Source: a virus. From it: DNA of 20,518 bases. Positions 1-9,826 of this stretch are shown here, one piece after another. The notes under the pieces are model-generated. The model saw only the letters and a program-made list of their open reading frames with translations. It was not told where the DNA came from and ran no database searches. The stretch lies in the IMG/VR virus record IMGVR_UViG_3300045125_000097, positions 1 through 20,518 of that record; one strand, given 5' to 3'. The position numbers were made by a program, and so were the translations under genes. Position 1 is the first letter of the stretch. Every line of letters starts with the position of its first letter.

Positions 1-119
1 AAGAATAAAACTACATCACTCATGGCTGGTAAGAAACTTAATATCTTACCTAACACTACAAAACAAATTGTTAAACTTGTTCCTTCTAAACTGTTCATAT
101 CTAAATTGGGAGTATGCAT
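1..119 (-). CDS. N-terminus of small membrane protein (holin-like), cut by window edge
   Basis: The first 39 codons of a minus-strand gene run off the left edge. It starts with ATG 3 nt after the stop of the upstream DUF1566 gene. It reads MHTPNLDMNSLEGTSLTICF and continues with a hydrophobic stretch (about residues 16-32, ICFVVLGKILSFLPAM). A short polar N-terminus followed by one early hydrophobic helix at the end of a structural gene run suggests a small membrane protein such as a holin, but this is inference because the rest is missing. The plus strand is also open here (1-126). The minus reading is preferred because it continues the compact co-oriented operon. Confidence 0.5.
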   Translation of the reverse strand, partial: MHTPNLDMNSLEGTSLTICFVVLGKILSFLPAMSDVVLF

Positions 120-122
120 AAA

Positions 123-740
123 TTAAATGTCTTTTGTAATTATATCATATTTAGAGTTACATCCGCATTGATCGCATAATTCCAATGTTTCTTGAATTAT
201 ATCTTCTATTTCATCATTAGTTAAGCAAGAGTCTAAATCATAAGGAGGGCCTAAACTTCTTACAGGTTGTACACTTTTAATATTTAAAGAATCACAAAAT
301 AAGAAGTTATTCCTGTGATAGGGTTTACAGTATAATGTGTATTAGCATTAGGTCCTAAATCTGAACTCCAATAATCAGTTGAAGTTAAACCACTAATAGA
401 AGATTGATTAGCATAAATTGATAATAATTCAGCTACAGTAGGTAATCTCCAATTACCTCCTAAATTAGTACATACTGTAACAGCATTTGTATAAGTAGCA
501 GGACTTATATGTGTTGTATATACTTCAAATGTTACTCCATAAGTAGCAGGAATATCATATACAGAAGCATAATGCTTATTTAAAATATTTACTAAGCTCA
601 TAATATATCTTACATTTTTATATGTAGAGAATCTATTAGGTTTAGTAAACATTTCTTCCTTTAATCCTTTATAAGCTAAATCTGCAGCACAGCATTTAGC
701 ATTAAAAATGATTTTCAAAGTCAACTATACTTCTAGCCAT
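123..740 (-). CDS. Virion-associated protein with DUF1566 (Lcl C-terminal-like) domain
   Basis: About 205 residues. It starts at ATG 740 (MARSIVDFENHF, then NAKCCAADLAYKGL) and overlaps by frame the TAA of the upstream gene at 742. The middle shows the DUF1566 signature: GGNWRLPTVAELLSIY, then TDYWSSD, a Thr/Tyr strand, and the closing VQPVRSLG. DUF1566 is a C-type-lectin-like fold often found in phage and surface adhesion proteins. After the domain comes an acidic tail with a Cys cluster (LCDQCGCN). Two frame changes are needed, at about 703 (a T5 run that should be T4) and at about 285 (after TSYF). Corrected, the gene is continuous to TAA 123. Probable role: tail or fibre tip, or host-surface binding. 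The domain call is fairly sure; the role is inferred. Confidence 0.7.
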
Positions 741-741
741 A

Positions 742-1582
742 TTAACAATTTAAACAATTTTGTTCACTACAAATCCATTGAGCTTTAGCTAAATGTTTAT
801 TAGCCATATTTAATTTACCACAAGCTGCTGCATATTTAGCTGCTTTTAAATAACTTTCTGCTTCTAATGCTTTATTTAATTTTTCACTTTTACAATCTGT
901 GCAATCAAGCCTGAGAAGCTAGATGAAATAATTTATCTACACAACATGCTACAGCTGTAGTTACTAATAAATAAGTAGTAGCTGTATAAGAAGTTTTAGC
1001 AATAGGCGCATCAACAGTATATACAAATTTATAAACTCCATCATCAAATGCTTCAGTAGTTGTATTAGAACTATATGCTAAAGAATTAGTTAATGTAGGA
1101 GTACCTGTAGTAGTACCTGTTATAATAAAAGTTTGATTGCCAACTGAAACAGGATAAGCATTTGTTATATTGTATCCTGTTATAGAAGAACCTGTAGTAT
1201 TTAATAAACTAGAAGTTGTAAAATTATGATAAGCAGCAAAAGTAGTATAAGTTACTTGAGAACCATTTCCTAAAATAGCATCAAGGCTAAATTTACTATT
1301 TAAAGCTTTAGTAATATCAAAAGTATATGTTTCTGTACTATCAGGAAAATTAGATGAAAATCCTCCTCCATAATATTGACCTTTTGTATAAAATAAAGTT
1401 TTAGTAGTATTATCAGGAGTAGTTATACTTAATGTAGCAAATCCTATGTTAGTTAAAACTTCATTAGGACTTCCCCAACCTGTAGGATTTAAATTAACAT
1501 TATAAGCTCCTGTAGTTTCTGTAAATGTCATTGTCTTTCCATTAGAAGAGAGACTAACATTAATACTTAATTCTAAAGCCAT
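742..1582 (-). CDS. Beta-rich structural protein with Cys-rich alpha-helical C-terminus
   Basis: About 280 residues starting at ATG 1582 (MALELSINVSLSSNGKTMTF). Residues 1-210 are Thr/Ser/Gly-rich beta-strand sequence typical of phage appendage proteins. Residues near 212-280 switch to a Cys-rich segment: ACCVDKLFH, then DCTDCKSEKL, a helical repeat ALEAESYLKAAKYAAACGKL, and the ending ICSEQNCLNC. The frame changes at about 905-912, where the first frame hits TGA and the Cys-rich tail continues in another frame to TAA 742. This tail type (CC...DC.DC...ALEAE...ACG...C) recurs in structural proteins of Bacteroidota phages to my recollection, and its paired Cys suggest metal binding. It starts a new unit just after the 1609-1642 terminator. 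Exact function unknown. Confidence 0.7.
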
Positions 1583-1608
1583 TTTATTTTTTTTAAAGAT
1601 TATATTTT

Positions 1609-1642
1609 AAAAAGGGTAGGCTAATTTTAACCTACCCTTTTA
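1609..1642 (-). terminator. Rho-independent terminator
   Basis: A perfect 10-bp inverted repeat (aaagggtagg at 1611-1620 and cctacccttt at 1631-1640) has a 10-nt loop and ends in a U-rich tail on the minus strand. It lies between the structural gene ending at 1675 and the gene starting at 1582, so it should end the capsid transcript. The stem is symmetric, with A/T tracts on both sides. Confidence 0.85.
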
Positions 1643-1674
1643 ATCAACACTAGGAAACTAGGTGAGAGTTTTTA

Positions 1675-3262
1675 TTACATTACAGCTATTGCAGGAGATA
1701 TAGCAGTCCAATCATTTAACGCAACTTGTACAGCAGTAGTAGTACCAGTTGTGCCTTGAGAAGCTCCAGCAGGAATCATAATTTTTACTAATTGCGGCAT
1801 ATCAGCTGAACTAACTACTACTTCATCCATATGAGTATAATGCTCAATTGTTAATGTAGAATAGTTTGTAGCAGATACAGGGAAAATATCTCCATTTGCT
1901 GCTGTACTAGTAGGAGTAGCAGTACCTGCACCTACAGTTACACCACTTGCAGCTGCTACAGTACTAGCAAATACAAAAGTAGTTGTAGATGGAACAGCTA
2001 CAATTTGAACAGTTACAGGTTACCAATTGCAGGAGTAGTTACACCAGCAATAGTTACAGTTTGGCCTACTACAAATCCATGTGCAGCAGATGAAGTAAGA
2101 GTAGCAAATGCACCAGTAGTTACATAAGCAGAACCTGCAGAAATAGTAGCAGCTGCAGTAGCTCCAACTGTATTACTAACTGAACCATCAGCTGTAAAAG
2201 TCTCATTAGCTAAAGGCAATGGAATACTCATACGGTTTAATGCTCCTTGGAATCCTTTGCTAAATGATTCTTCTTCTAACACTAAACGTCCATCTCCATA
2301 ACCATAACCCATTTCTTGAGTTTTAGATAATAGAGTAGCACCAAATCCACTCATTTGAAGAGTGAAAGATACACGCTTAAATTTAAAGAAGTCACGACGG
2401 AAAGGTAAGAGCTTACCTGTAAAACGAACACCCCAAGATGCACCTGCAGTTACTAATCCTGCATCAGCTGTAACTGATAAAGCTGTATTGCTAGGACCTG
2501 CATAAGGCTGGTCAAGAATCCAAGCATTACCAATAGTAGGATGTGCCGCTTGTACAGTATATACAGGAACTGTTGTACCACGTCCTGAACCTGTAGCTCC
2601 TAATATGAAGTACTGAACCTGCCAGCTACGTTAGTCATTGTACCATTAGGAACAATAACATTAGAACCATGCACTACTGCAGCAGTAGTAGCTGTTCCTG
2701 TTGCTGTAGCAGCTGAACCTGAGTTTAACATAGCAGCAGTAATAGATAAACCATCTGTTGTATACTTCTTCATTACATTCTTAACAACAGCTTTAGCTAA
2801 GTCTTGTTGAGAAGTAACTAAGTTGTTAGGAACAGAAGTTACATTTTTCTTCTTTTGTTCTGCCCACATCATGTCATCTTGATTCTCAATTACAGTTAAT
2901 TGAAAATCTAAGCCTGCAGTAATGTCTAAAGAACCAGTTGAAGTCCAGTATAACCAATATGATAAATTTGCTCTTGGCCAAAGCTAAAAGCTCTACCACG
3001 ATAAGCAACTAATTTATTATAATTGATTTTTGCAAGACACACACTAAATTGTCACCATTACGTTGTACAATTTGAATCCAAGGTGATGTAATATTGCTCA
3101 TAGAAGTTGCATCATAAACAACACCTGCGCTATTTACTACTACAATTTCACCATCAGCAATATATCCTGTAGCATTAGGATCAGTTACCTGAGCACTTGC
3201 TGTACGTGCAATATTTTTTCCAATGAATGTTTCTTGAGATTTCTTACGCTTAATACGCTCAT
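1675..3262 (-). CDS. Large beta-rich virion structural protein (crAss-like head/tail protein)
   Basis: About 530 residues. The N-terminus is uncertain. The coding frame reads ..SNERIKRKKSQETFIGKN from about 3265, while the only nearby ATG (3262) is one frame off, so an indel is likely there. Recognisable stretches, in order: DPNATGYIADGEIVVVNSAG, IQIVQRNGDNLVC, a Lys/Gln-rich linker (DDMMWAEQKKKNVTS), FRRDFFKFKRVSF, GYGDGRLVLEEESFSKGFQ, and YSTLTIEHYTHMDEVVVSS near the C-terminus. Near residues 400-460 lies an Ig-like insert (ATLTSSAAHGFVVGQTVTIA...GVTT) that resembles one in the gene at 3724-4703. Frame changes are needed near 2020, 2600, 2960 and 3035. It ends at TAA 1675, just before a terminator. 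I take it as an abundant head or tail component, not MCP; the exact role is unknown. Confidence 0.7.
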
Positions 3263-3281
3263 TTGATTTAAATTTTAAAGA

Positions 3282-3722
3282 TTAAAGAATTATGAATTTG
3301 AAGATAAGTGTACCATTCAATGCATTTGTAGCATGTACATTTCTAAAAGAAATTACAAAGCTACCTGCACTAGGTACAACTTTTATAACTACAGGTTCAC
3401 CTGTTGTATAGGAACCTCCTGCAATTTGAACTAATACTGTACTACTTGCTGTGCAATATGCATCTGTTACTGTAAGAGTAGCTGTAGTTACAGCAGCAGT
3501 AGTTAAAGATTCAGTAGTAATTGTACCACTAAGAGCATTTAGTGTAGCCGCAGCTGAAGCACTAGTAGCTGTATTAGCAGCAGTAGTAACATCTGAACGA
3601 TTGTTAACCCAATCAATAATTGGATTAACGTCTGAAGCACGAGCTGGTTGATTATTCCCAGTTCCACCTTCTAATTGAACCAATCTTCTAGAAAGAGTTC
3701 TGATTTTTTGAAGTAAAGCCAT
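3282..3722 (-). CDS. Small head-decoration/fibre-like structural protein
   Basis: 146 residues in one intact frame, starting at ATG 3722 one base-pair step after the TAA of the upstream gene (3724-3726). The N-terminal 60 residues are helical and basic (MALLQKIRTLSRRLVQLEGG). The rest is a compact beta domain: LNALSGTITTESLTTAAVTT, LTVTDAYCTASSTVLVQIAG, and a closing strand NALNGTLIFKFIIL. The pattern of an NALSG.IT.E.LTTAA start and a final NGT.....F strand is, from memory, shared by small structural proteins of many podoviruses and crAss-like phages. Probable head decoration or connector accessory, by inference. An antisense open frame at 3451-3651 is a composition shadow. Confidence 0.7.
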   Translation of the reverse strand: MALLQKIRTLSRRLVQLEGGTGNNQPARASDVNPIIDWVNNRSDVTTAANTATSASAAATLNALSGTITTESLTTAAVTTATLTVTDAYCTASSTVLVQIAGGSYTTGEPVVIKVVPSAGSFVISFRNVHATNALNGTLIFKFIIL

Positions 3723-3723
3723 T

Positions 3724-4703
3724 TTATATAGTCTTTATGTGTTTATCTAATTGTTCTAATTGTAATCTAGGGTCTCCAAGAGTCTTCATTGCTAATTCTA
3801 CAGCCATTTCGAGCTATTTTAGTTGCAGCTTTGGAGAGTAGTTCACAGTTTTGGTTTATATTATATCCTAAGCTTGTGCTAGAATAGTTTGTACCATATT
3901 GAATTCTTATCGGCTCTTTTAATACAATCTAAGTAGTATGTATTTATAGTAGCTCCTGTATATCTCAATAACTTCAAAATAGTGTGTAATTCTTGTAACA
4001 GTAGCATTAGGTAAACTTAATACTGCAGGAGAAGTTAATCCATTTGTAGTATAAAATGTAAATTGACTAGGTATAGCTGTATTTATTTGATAAGTACCAT
4101 TATATCCTGTCTGTAGTTACACCAGTTAAAGTTACTGTTTCACCAGCTACAAAAGTATTAGCAGCTGTAACTGTTACTAAACCTGTCAAAGCATTTTGAA
4201 TTATACCTGTTGAGTAGCTATCAGCTGTAGTAGAAGTATAATCACTCAGTTAACCTAAAGATTTCTCTTTCCAAGGTTTCTTAAAAGGATTGCTTATAGC
4301 TTTGTTATACTCATCTCTAGTCATATGGAATCACAGGAACTCTTTAGTTACTTGATTTACCACAATCTGTATAAGTAATACTAGCTTCTTCTAACAAGGA
4401 AAGCCTATAATCATATCCATTTGCAGAAGAACGTAGGTAAAGGAACTTTACACCTGAAGGTTTTGAACCACTTGAGAATGGATCTACTTACTGTATAGGA
4501 TTTAGTTATATCCTTAGTAAAATCCATCCAACCCTGAGATTTTTCTAAACCATCTTCTGTTAAGGATTTTTAAGAATTGGTAATAAGCATTATTCAAATA
4601 AATGTCAATCTCTTCTGCAGTTAGCTTCTGGAGCAGAGTTATTACTCTGCTTGTCAAGCCAATGCAAGAATTGTTCATGCATTTGTTGAACAGTCATTAT
4701 CAT
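3724..4703 (-). CDS. Head-tail connector-type (ring) protein, crAss-like conserved structural protein
   Basis: About 320 residues, translationally coupled to the upstream gene (TAATG at 4703-4705; a second in-frame ATG is at 4697). The N-terminus MTVQQMHEQFLHWLDKQSNN, then ELTAEEIDIYLNNAYYQFLK, matches the helical start of crAss-like connector proteins placed after MCP. The C-terminus returns to helix (CELLSKAATKIA, then MAVELAMKTLGDPRLQLEQL) and ends at TAA 3724. Between them is an Ig-like insert (ALTGLVTVTAANTFVAGETV, then TLTGVTTGYNGTYQI). At least eight frame changes are needed across 3780-4660, so no long open frame appears although coding character continues throughout. Family assignment comes from the N-terminal pattern and position; which ring it forms cannot be told. 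Confidence 0.65.
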
Positions 4704-5587
4704 TACTTAGCTCCTTTTAGTTTAGCCAATAAGCTAATTTTAGTTTCTTGAAAATCATCAGAACGTAGTTTATTAATTACATCTAACTTAGACATACCTA
4801 ACTCTACACCACCATTAATAAAGAACTTGCCACCTTTTCTTATAATAACATTTTTAGAAATTAAATCTTTCTAACAATACATAGTCTTTATAATAAGGAT
4901 TATCAAACGCTTGTAAGAATTCTTCAGGACGTGCTTCTAACAATATTACCTAAAGTCTGCTCAATTCAAGTCAGGCTTAGTAGTACTATCAATTTTATAT
5001 GCACCTTCATCAAATACTTTAAGGTAGTTAACCTTATCAGCAAGACTCATGTTACTGTATTTAACATAAGCTTTAGTCTTCATATTGATTTTCTCAGTAT
5101 CATATTTAGCTTCTTGTTCTACTGAACTAAGTACAACATCTGCTAAACCATTTACTGCTAAATCTTCTTTGCCTTTAGCTACATCGGAGCTGAAGCATTA
5201 AGAATTTTATACCAAAGTTTATGTTTAATGTTATTATCACAATCTAATGTTAGTCCCTCTTTAGGAACTTTAACTGCGTTTCTATGTTCTGACCAAAACT
5301 TCTTATTGTAAGGTGACAATGAACCTGGTTGTAAGAACATTTCTGTTTCAAACGCAATTCTTTCTGCATCAGATAATCCTGTTATTACAATATCAGAGTT
5401 TTCTCTAGACCTTGCTGGTACTATCCAAATCTGAGAACCAGAGAAGATAGTATTACCATCATGGTTAGGGTTAATGGCGTGAAGCCAAGACTTTCTGCAA
5501 GGCTTCACAGACCATTTACCTGATATTTGAGAGAGAGGATTACTCACTGTTTTTTTGGGTTTGTGTTTCAACTGCACTTTTCTCCAT
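4703..5587 (-). CDS. Conserved crAss-like protein following MCP, function unknown
   Basis: About 295 residues, from ATG 5587 (MEKSAVETQTQKNS) to TAA 4703. Parts in order: a Pro/Trp-containing N-terminus (ISGKWSVKPCRKSWLHAINP), DIVITGLSDAERIAFETEMF (helical), KFWSEHRNAVKVPKEG, then ADVVLSSVEQEAKYDTEKIN and a charged helical region, EARPEEFLQAFDNPYYKDYV, and a C-terminal GGVELGMSKLDVINKLRSDD and KISLLAKLKGAK. Frame changes lie near 5545, 5190, 4965-4950 and 4870. Its place directly after the capsid gene and its soluble, charged composition suggest a head-completion or virion-assembly role. I do not recognise a named domain. Confidence 0.7.
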
Positions 5588-5609
5588 CACGATTTAATTT
5601 TTATAGTTA

Positions 5610-7057
5610 TTAATAAGTAATATCTGGAATTAATTCACACGCACTCAAAGGATTTTTCAACATAATACCTTGCGTAGCTCTGGCAATACATTTCATATCC
5701 ATCAACTGGAGATGCACCCATACCACCATTTTGAGGACCAAAAGGAGTAGTAGAACCTGGTACATACCATTTAATTTCTGAACGTCCTTTAGGAGCTACT
5801 TTCTGAATGTTTGGCTCACCATTAGTTGTTCCAATATTGAAGATAGTCATACGATAGTTTTCAGTATAACCTCCATCAGGATGCTCCATACGGTGCAACA
5901 CTGCATCATCATACTGAGGCATATGAGCTACAGTAATCTTGATACCTTGAGGTCCTAAGAACTGCTTGTATTGTCCTCCTAAAGTTTTGTTTTGACCTGA
6001 ACCTTTAATACGCTCACTATCACCTAGAGGAATTAATACTCCAATTTTATCTTCAATTAATTTGTGGAATTGAATCATTCCTCTTTCACCTGTTAGAATT
6101 AAGAACTCACGCTCATCTTCAGGTAAAATGTTAATTGACAAGTTAGTCATTACTTCCAACAAATAATCTAATGTTAATGTGTTGTAGTAAAACTTATAAG
6201 TCGGAGAGATTTGCTCACGTAAACCTGCACCTTGCTTAATAGGGAATCCATTAGGAGCTTTCTGAGTGAAAGTACCATCTGCATTACTATTTAAAGTAGA
6301 GTACATTAATTGGTTAGCTTTCTCTTTAGCCCATTGGAAGTTGAATTCCATCTCTTGCCATTTAGTCCAAACAGTTACAGATTTTCCTTCTGAACCTGTC
6401 ATCTTAATTAACAAAGGACGGTCTTGCATATTTCCAGGTACTACATACTTCTTAGATAAAGTAGAGAACTGGTTACGCATTTCAAACATTGAGCTGAATT
6501 GAGTCTCACCATATTGGTCATTTAATGTGTTAGTAACAGAGTTGTACAACTTAGCACACTTTACGACCTGCACGAAGCAATTCAGTAGGAGTGAAGTATG
6601 CACCATCTGCACGCATATGACGAACAGTATATACCCAATTTGTACCATCAGGACGACCATCATCTTCAATACGTACACCATGTTCTACATCATCAAATGA
6701 AACATAGTCAGAAGCTACAAAGAACTTCTCAGTTAATGTAATTTCGTAAGTAGTCTTACCTAATCCTGGCGTAGCAGAGTTAGTTGCAGAGTATCCTACG
6801 ATAGTAATAGCACGACGGCTATCACCTTTTAACATCCACTTATATTCACCATCATGATCAAACAATTTAGTAGGGTATTTAGATAAGAATGAATCTAATC
6901 CAATGTATCCCATACGGTTGAATACTTCAGTTACAATATCTGAAGCTAATTGTACGTCATTTTGATAAATAGCGTATAAGTGGTTTTCAGTAGTTAGGCC
7001 AGCCCAAGACTTAGCGTAACTAACCTGCAAGGAATTTAATTTTTGTGTTGCAGCCAT
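5610..7057 (-). CDS. Major capsid protein (crAss-like, HK97-type fold expected)
   Basis: About 480 residues from ATG 7057 (MAATQKLNSLQVSYAKSWAG). It is broken once at about 6558: the first frame ends ..LRAGRKVC and the second continues ..CAKLYNSVTNTLNDQYGET; removing one A restores RKCAKLYNSV. Recognised stretches are ASDYVSFDDVEHGVRIEDDG, EREFLILTGERGMIQFHKLI, KQFLGPQGIKITVAHMPQYD and YEMYCQSYARYYVEKSFEC. These match crAss-like MCPs in order and length as I know them. The first frame stops at TGA 5635. Shifting by one base near 5637 adds ..ELIPDITY with TAA at 5610, the more likely true end. It forms the icosahedral shell and is preceded by a scaffold-like gene and a putative promoter at 8195-8226. 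Confidence 0.9.
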
Positions 7058-7082
7058 TTAACAGTTAATTTTAGTTAGTTTA

Positions 7083-8151
7083 TTAGAATTTATAAGATTT
7101 TTTAGATGCGTCAATAGCTTTTTTAATTACTGACATATCTATTTTATTATTTTTTACAGTGCTATTTTCAGTATTAATAACACTCTTAGTTTTTTGAGCA
7201 GCTTTAGTGTAAGCTTTTCTTTCTACTGCATCTAGTTTACCTTCTAGTTGTAGTACAAATTGAGCTACTGCTAATTGCATTTCTTTAGAAGCCATTCTAT
7301 TTTCAAGTTCTGTACGACCATTTCTATCTCTACGAGTAATAGCCATAAATAACTTTTCTTTATCTTGCTTTTGCAAAGGAACTCCAGGAATAAAACCTTC
7401 TGCTGTTTCTATTTCCCTTTTTAGTTGAGTAATTTGATGCATATATTGTTGTTGAGCCATCATTTGTTTCTGCTCAGCTTCATATGCTAATTGCTGTTGA
7501 TAAGAAGCTTCATATTTCTTAAGTTTTTTAAGAGCTACTTTAGCTTCTTTTTCTAACAACAAACCATCTTTATAACCTTCAAGTTTTTCTTTAATTTCTT
7601 CAGGATCATGGTCTTGTAATGCAAGCCATTGCCCAACTAAACTTTCTTGTAGGTCCTCATTTTCCTTTAGAGTTTCATCATTAATAGAAGCAAATGCTTC
7701 TTGACGACCTCTAGAATTAATTAAATCATTTAATGGAACACCTCTCATGTATCCATCAGCTAGATATTTAATCTCATCTGGCAAAGCATTAAATGCTTCT
7801 TGTTTTACTTTTTCAAAGAACTTATTTCTAAAGTAATCCTCAGAGGATTGAAACTCCTGTTCATCATAATCAAAGATTCCTAAGTCATGTGCCCATTTAG
7901 CAATTTCTCTAAGAGAATCTTCATCATTATTTTCAGAACTTTCAGAACTTTCAGATGCAGGAGCATCATCCATTTCTACTTCTTCATTTGGGTCAAAAGT
8001 ATCAATACTTTCAACCTCTTTTAAGGCAGCTTCTTCAAGCTCATCCTTACTTTCTTGTTCCACCTTTTTGCTCGAAAGTTTCAATACTTTCAACTTCTGG
8101 AATAGTGATTTTGTCTAATACAGACAAATCTAATTTAGTCTCTTGATTCAT
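7083..8151 (-). CDS. Scaffold-like acidic coiled-coil protein upstream of MCP
   Basis: About 355 residues from ATG 8151 (MNQETKLDLSVLDKITIPEV). One frame change near 8065 joins ..SIETFEQK to ..VEQESKDELEEAALKEVESI. The N-terminal 90 residues are strongly acidic with a Ser/Glu run (ASESSESSENNDEDS). The middle and C-terminus are long amphipathic helices with Lys/Glu/Gln periodicity (EKEAKVALKKLKKYEASYQQ, then a Gln/Met-rich AEQKQMMAQQQYMHQ). The C-terminus is basic (KAIDASKKSYKF). Acidic start, coiled-coil body, basic end and position directly before MCP fit a capsid scaffolding protein whose C-terminus contacts MCP. The role is inferred, as no signature motif is visible. A gap of 25 nt separates it from MCP. 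Confidence 0.7.
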
Positions 8152-8194
8152 ATTTATATTCTTTACAACTTACAACTTCACCTATGAAGACAAA

Positions 8195-8226
8195 CAAAAA
8201 TACTTTAAGCTTAGAACTTTAAACAA
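8195..8226 (-). promoter_or_regulatory. Putative Bacteroidota-type promoter upstream of scaffold/MCP genes
   Basis: On the minus strand TTG (8224-8226) is followed after 21 nt by TATTTTTG (8195-8202), matching the TAnnTTTG -7 element of Bacteroidota housekeeping sigma promoters. It lies in the 116-nt gap between the basic-peptide gene (stop 8268) and the scaffold start (8151), leaving a leader of about 40 nt. It would give capsid genes their own transcript. Confidence 0.4.
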
Positions 8227-8267
8227 TAGTTTGTATCAAATTTTTGCATGCCTCTATAGCATTTTAT

Positions 8268-8420
8268 CTATTTACCTTGTCCTTTATACAATTTTTTGTA
8301 GTTTTTGGACTTTTTTAGCCCACTAACTTTCTTCTTTGCATGGACTCCTGGTCTTTTTCTTCTAGGTTTTTTCTTATATGTATTACCTGAAGATTTACTT
8401 GCGCTAGGTTTTTTAGCCAT
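8268..8420 (-). CDS. Small Lys/Arg-rich virion peptide (50 aa)
   Basis: A 50-residue intact frame that is easy to miss. It starts at ATG 8420, sharing TAATG with the stop of the upstream appendage gene, and ends at TAG 8268-8270. It begins MAKKPSASKSSGNTYKKKPR and continues RKRPGVHAKKKVSG and KKSKNYKKLYKGQGK. More than a third of residues are Lys or Arg, with almost no acidic or hydrophobic positions. Such a peptide between fibre and scaffold genes could neutralise packaged DNA or bind the acidic scaffold protein encoded next. Similar short basic genes occur in crAss-like genomes as far as I recall, but no function is established that I can cite. Use of TAG as its stop argues against TAG recoding. 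Confidence 0.75.
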   Translation of the reverse strand: MAKKPSASKSSGNTYKKKPRRKRPGVHAKKKVSGLKKSKNYKKLYKGQGK

Positions 8421-9826
8421 TATCTTATTTCTTTAAATTTTAATGCTCCATAACAAGTCTGAGAACCTGATAATGAAGTCATCTTTATTGTAACTGTACC
8501 TAAACTTCTAACTGCTCCTGCAGCATCTAGAGTTATAGGGTATCTAGAATTAATAGATTCACCAACAGAAACTTTACTACTGCCACTTGCAGGAAGCCAT
8601 CCACCATCTATTACTATAGTAGGACTACCACTAAGAGTTCCTAAAAAATTATATTGCATACTAGAATATGTAGTATTTATATCATTAAATGTAGTAGTAC
8701 CACTTATAGCTTGCCCTAGACATAATTCCCAATATACAGGTTGATTGCCTGAATTAAATAGTTCTATTCCTGTTAATATTACTTTTATTCTATTAGTAAT
8801 AGAATTAAATGTAGTCTTAGGTCTTATACTTAAAACATGTGTACCTCCTGTACCTACAGAAATAGCATCACTTTTTTGTATAAAATCATATCCAAATAAA
8901 TTAGAACTTTCTGTACCACCTTCTGAAACTACAGCACAACAAATAAATTTCATTGTAGTTACTTACAGTATTAGTACAAGTCATTCCACATCTTATAGGA
9001 AGATTAGCAGTTTGAATGTAAGGATATAAAGAAGAATTAGCATGTAAGAATTCATGGCAATAAATTATATTTCCTCCTATATCAAAACCTACTACTTACT
9101 CTACCTACATATAAAGCTTGAAAATCTATAACTACTATTTGAGTAGTAGTTAAATCTAATGTTATACCACTAAGACCTGTACCATCTAATGTATCTAAAT
9201 TCCAATCAGTTTGTGCAACTGTTTCATCTCCTAATGTAGTATCTGAATAAATAGTAAATTGATATGTACCTCCATTATTTTGAAACTCAAATCCATTATT
9301 ACCATCTGATAAACCTGCAAATTTTAATACATCAGGCATATCTTCAACCATATTAAATGTAATGAAAACTAACTGAGACTTGCTAGGTTGATATGGAATA
9401 TATTCATAACTCTGCATATATGCTTTACCTCCTGTAGGAGTAGAACTAAATGTCATTAAAGCATTTCTATCTGTAGAACTATGAGATATTGAAGCTCCTA
9501 AACCATTTGTAATTTGTTCAAAAAGTAAAGTTATTTAAGTTATAAGTAAATTGAGAACTAAATAATGTAGTAGGTGTACTAATTCTTAATCTACTAAATG
9601 CATCTAAGTTAGCTGAATCTGAAAAAGCAAAATTCATTAGTTACTATAGCTGTATTATTTGTAGTAGTTGTATTATCTACTACTGTAGTTGTAGAAGCAG
9701 TAGAAACATATTTAGTTAAACGCCCTTCTTTAGTTCCTATATATACATCACCATTACTGTCTATGTACTTATAATTGTACTTAGCTAGTTCCTATTTACA
9801 TGTATATTAGAGAGTGTACTGTTCAT
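8420..9826 (-). CDS. Large phage appendage/fibre protein (conserved podoviral virion family)
   Basis: About 468 residues from ATG 9826, overlapping the TGA of the upstream gene (ATGA). Recognisable stretches: KYNYKYIDSNGDVYIGTKEG, then the family-typical SANLDAFSRLRISTPTTLFS, SQLVFITFNMVEDMPDVLKF, VAQTDWNLDTLDGTGLSG, IVVIDFQALYVGRV, GFDIGGNIIYCHEFLHANS, LPIRCGMTCTNT, AVVSEGGTESSNLFGYDF and a C-terminal MTSLSGSQTCYGALKFKEI. The DAF.RLR.STP.TLF, IDFQ.L.VGRV and LPIR elements recur, in my memory, in a beta-rich virion family spread over many podoviruses, including crAss-like phages (head fibre or appendage). Frame changes are needed near 9795, 9640, 9535, 9100 and 8960, with a net change of zero. 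The upstream part may trimerise; the receptor is unknown. Confidence 0.8.

Noticed and set aside
1-126. Plus-strand open frame at the left edge ending at TAA 124-126
   Set aside because: The minus strand gives a start 3 nt after the preceding gene and fits the operon; the plus frame would be a lone convergent fragment.
3451-3651. Plus-strand open frame opposite the small decoration-like gene
   Set aside because: It is an Ala/Val-rich shadow of the Thr/Ala codons of the real minus-strand gene.
4931-5125. Plus-strand open frame opposite the post-MCP gene
   Set aside because: The minus strand reads as continuous charged helical protein here after one frame shift; the plus frame is Phe/Ile-rich composition noise.
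6266-6502. Plus-strand frame inside the MCP gene
   Set aside because: Antisense to a well-recognised capsid protein.
7955-8146. Plus-strand Leu/His/Gln-rich frame
   Set aside because: Antisense shadow of the acidic Ser/Glu start of the scaffold-like gene.
8745-9029. Plus-strand 94-codon frame
   Set aside because: Antisense to conserved parts of the appendage protein.
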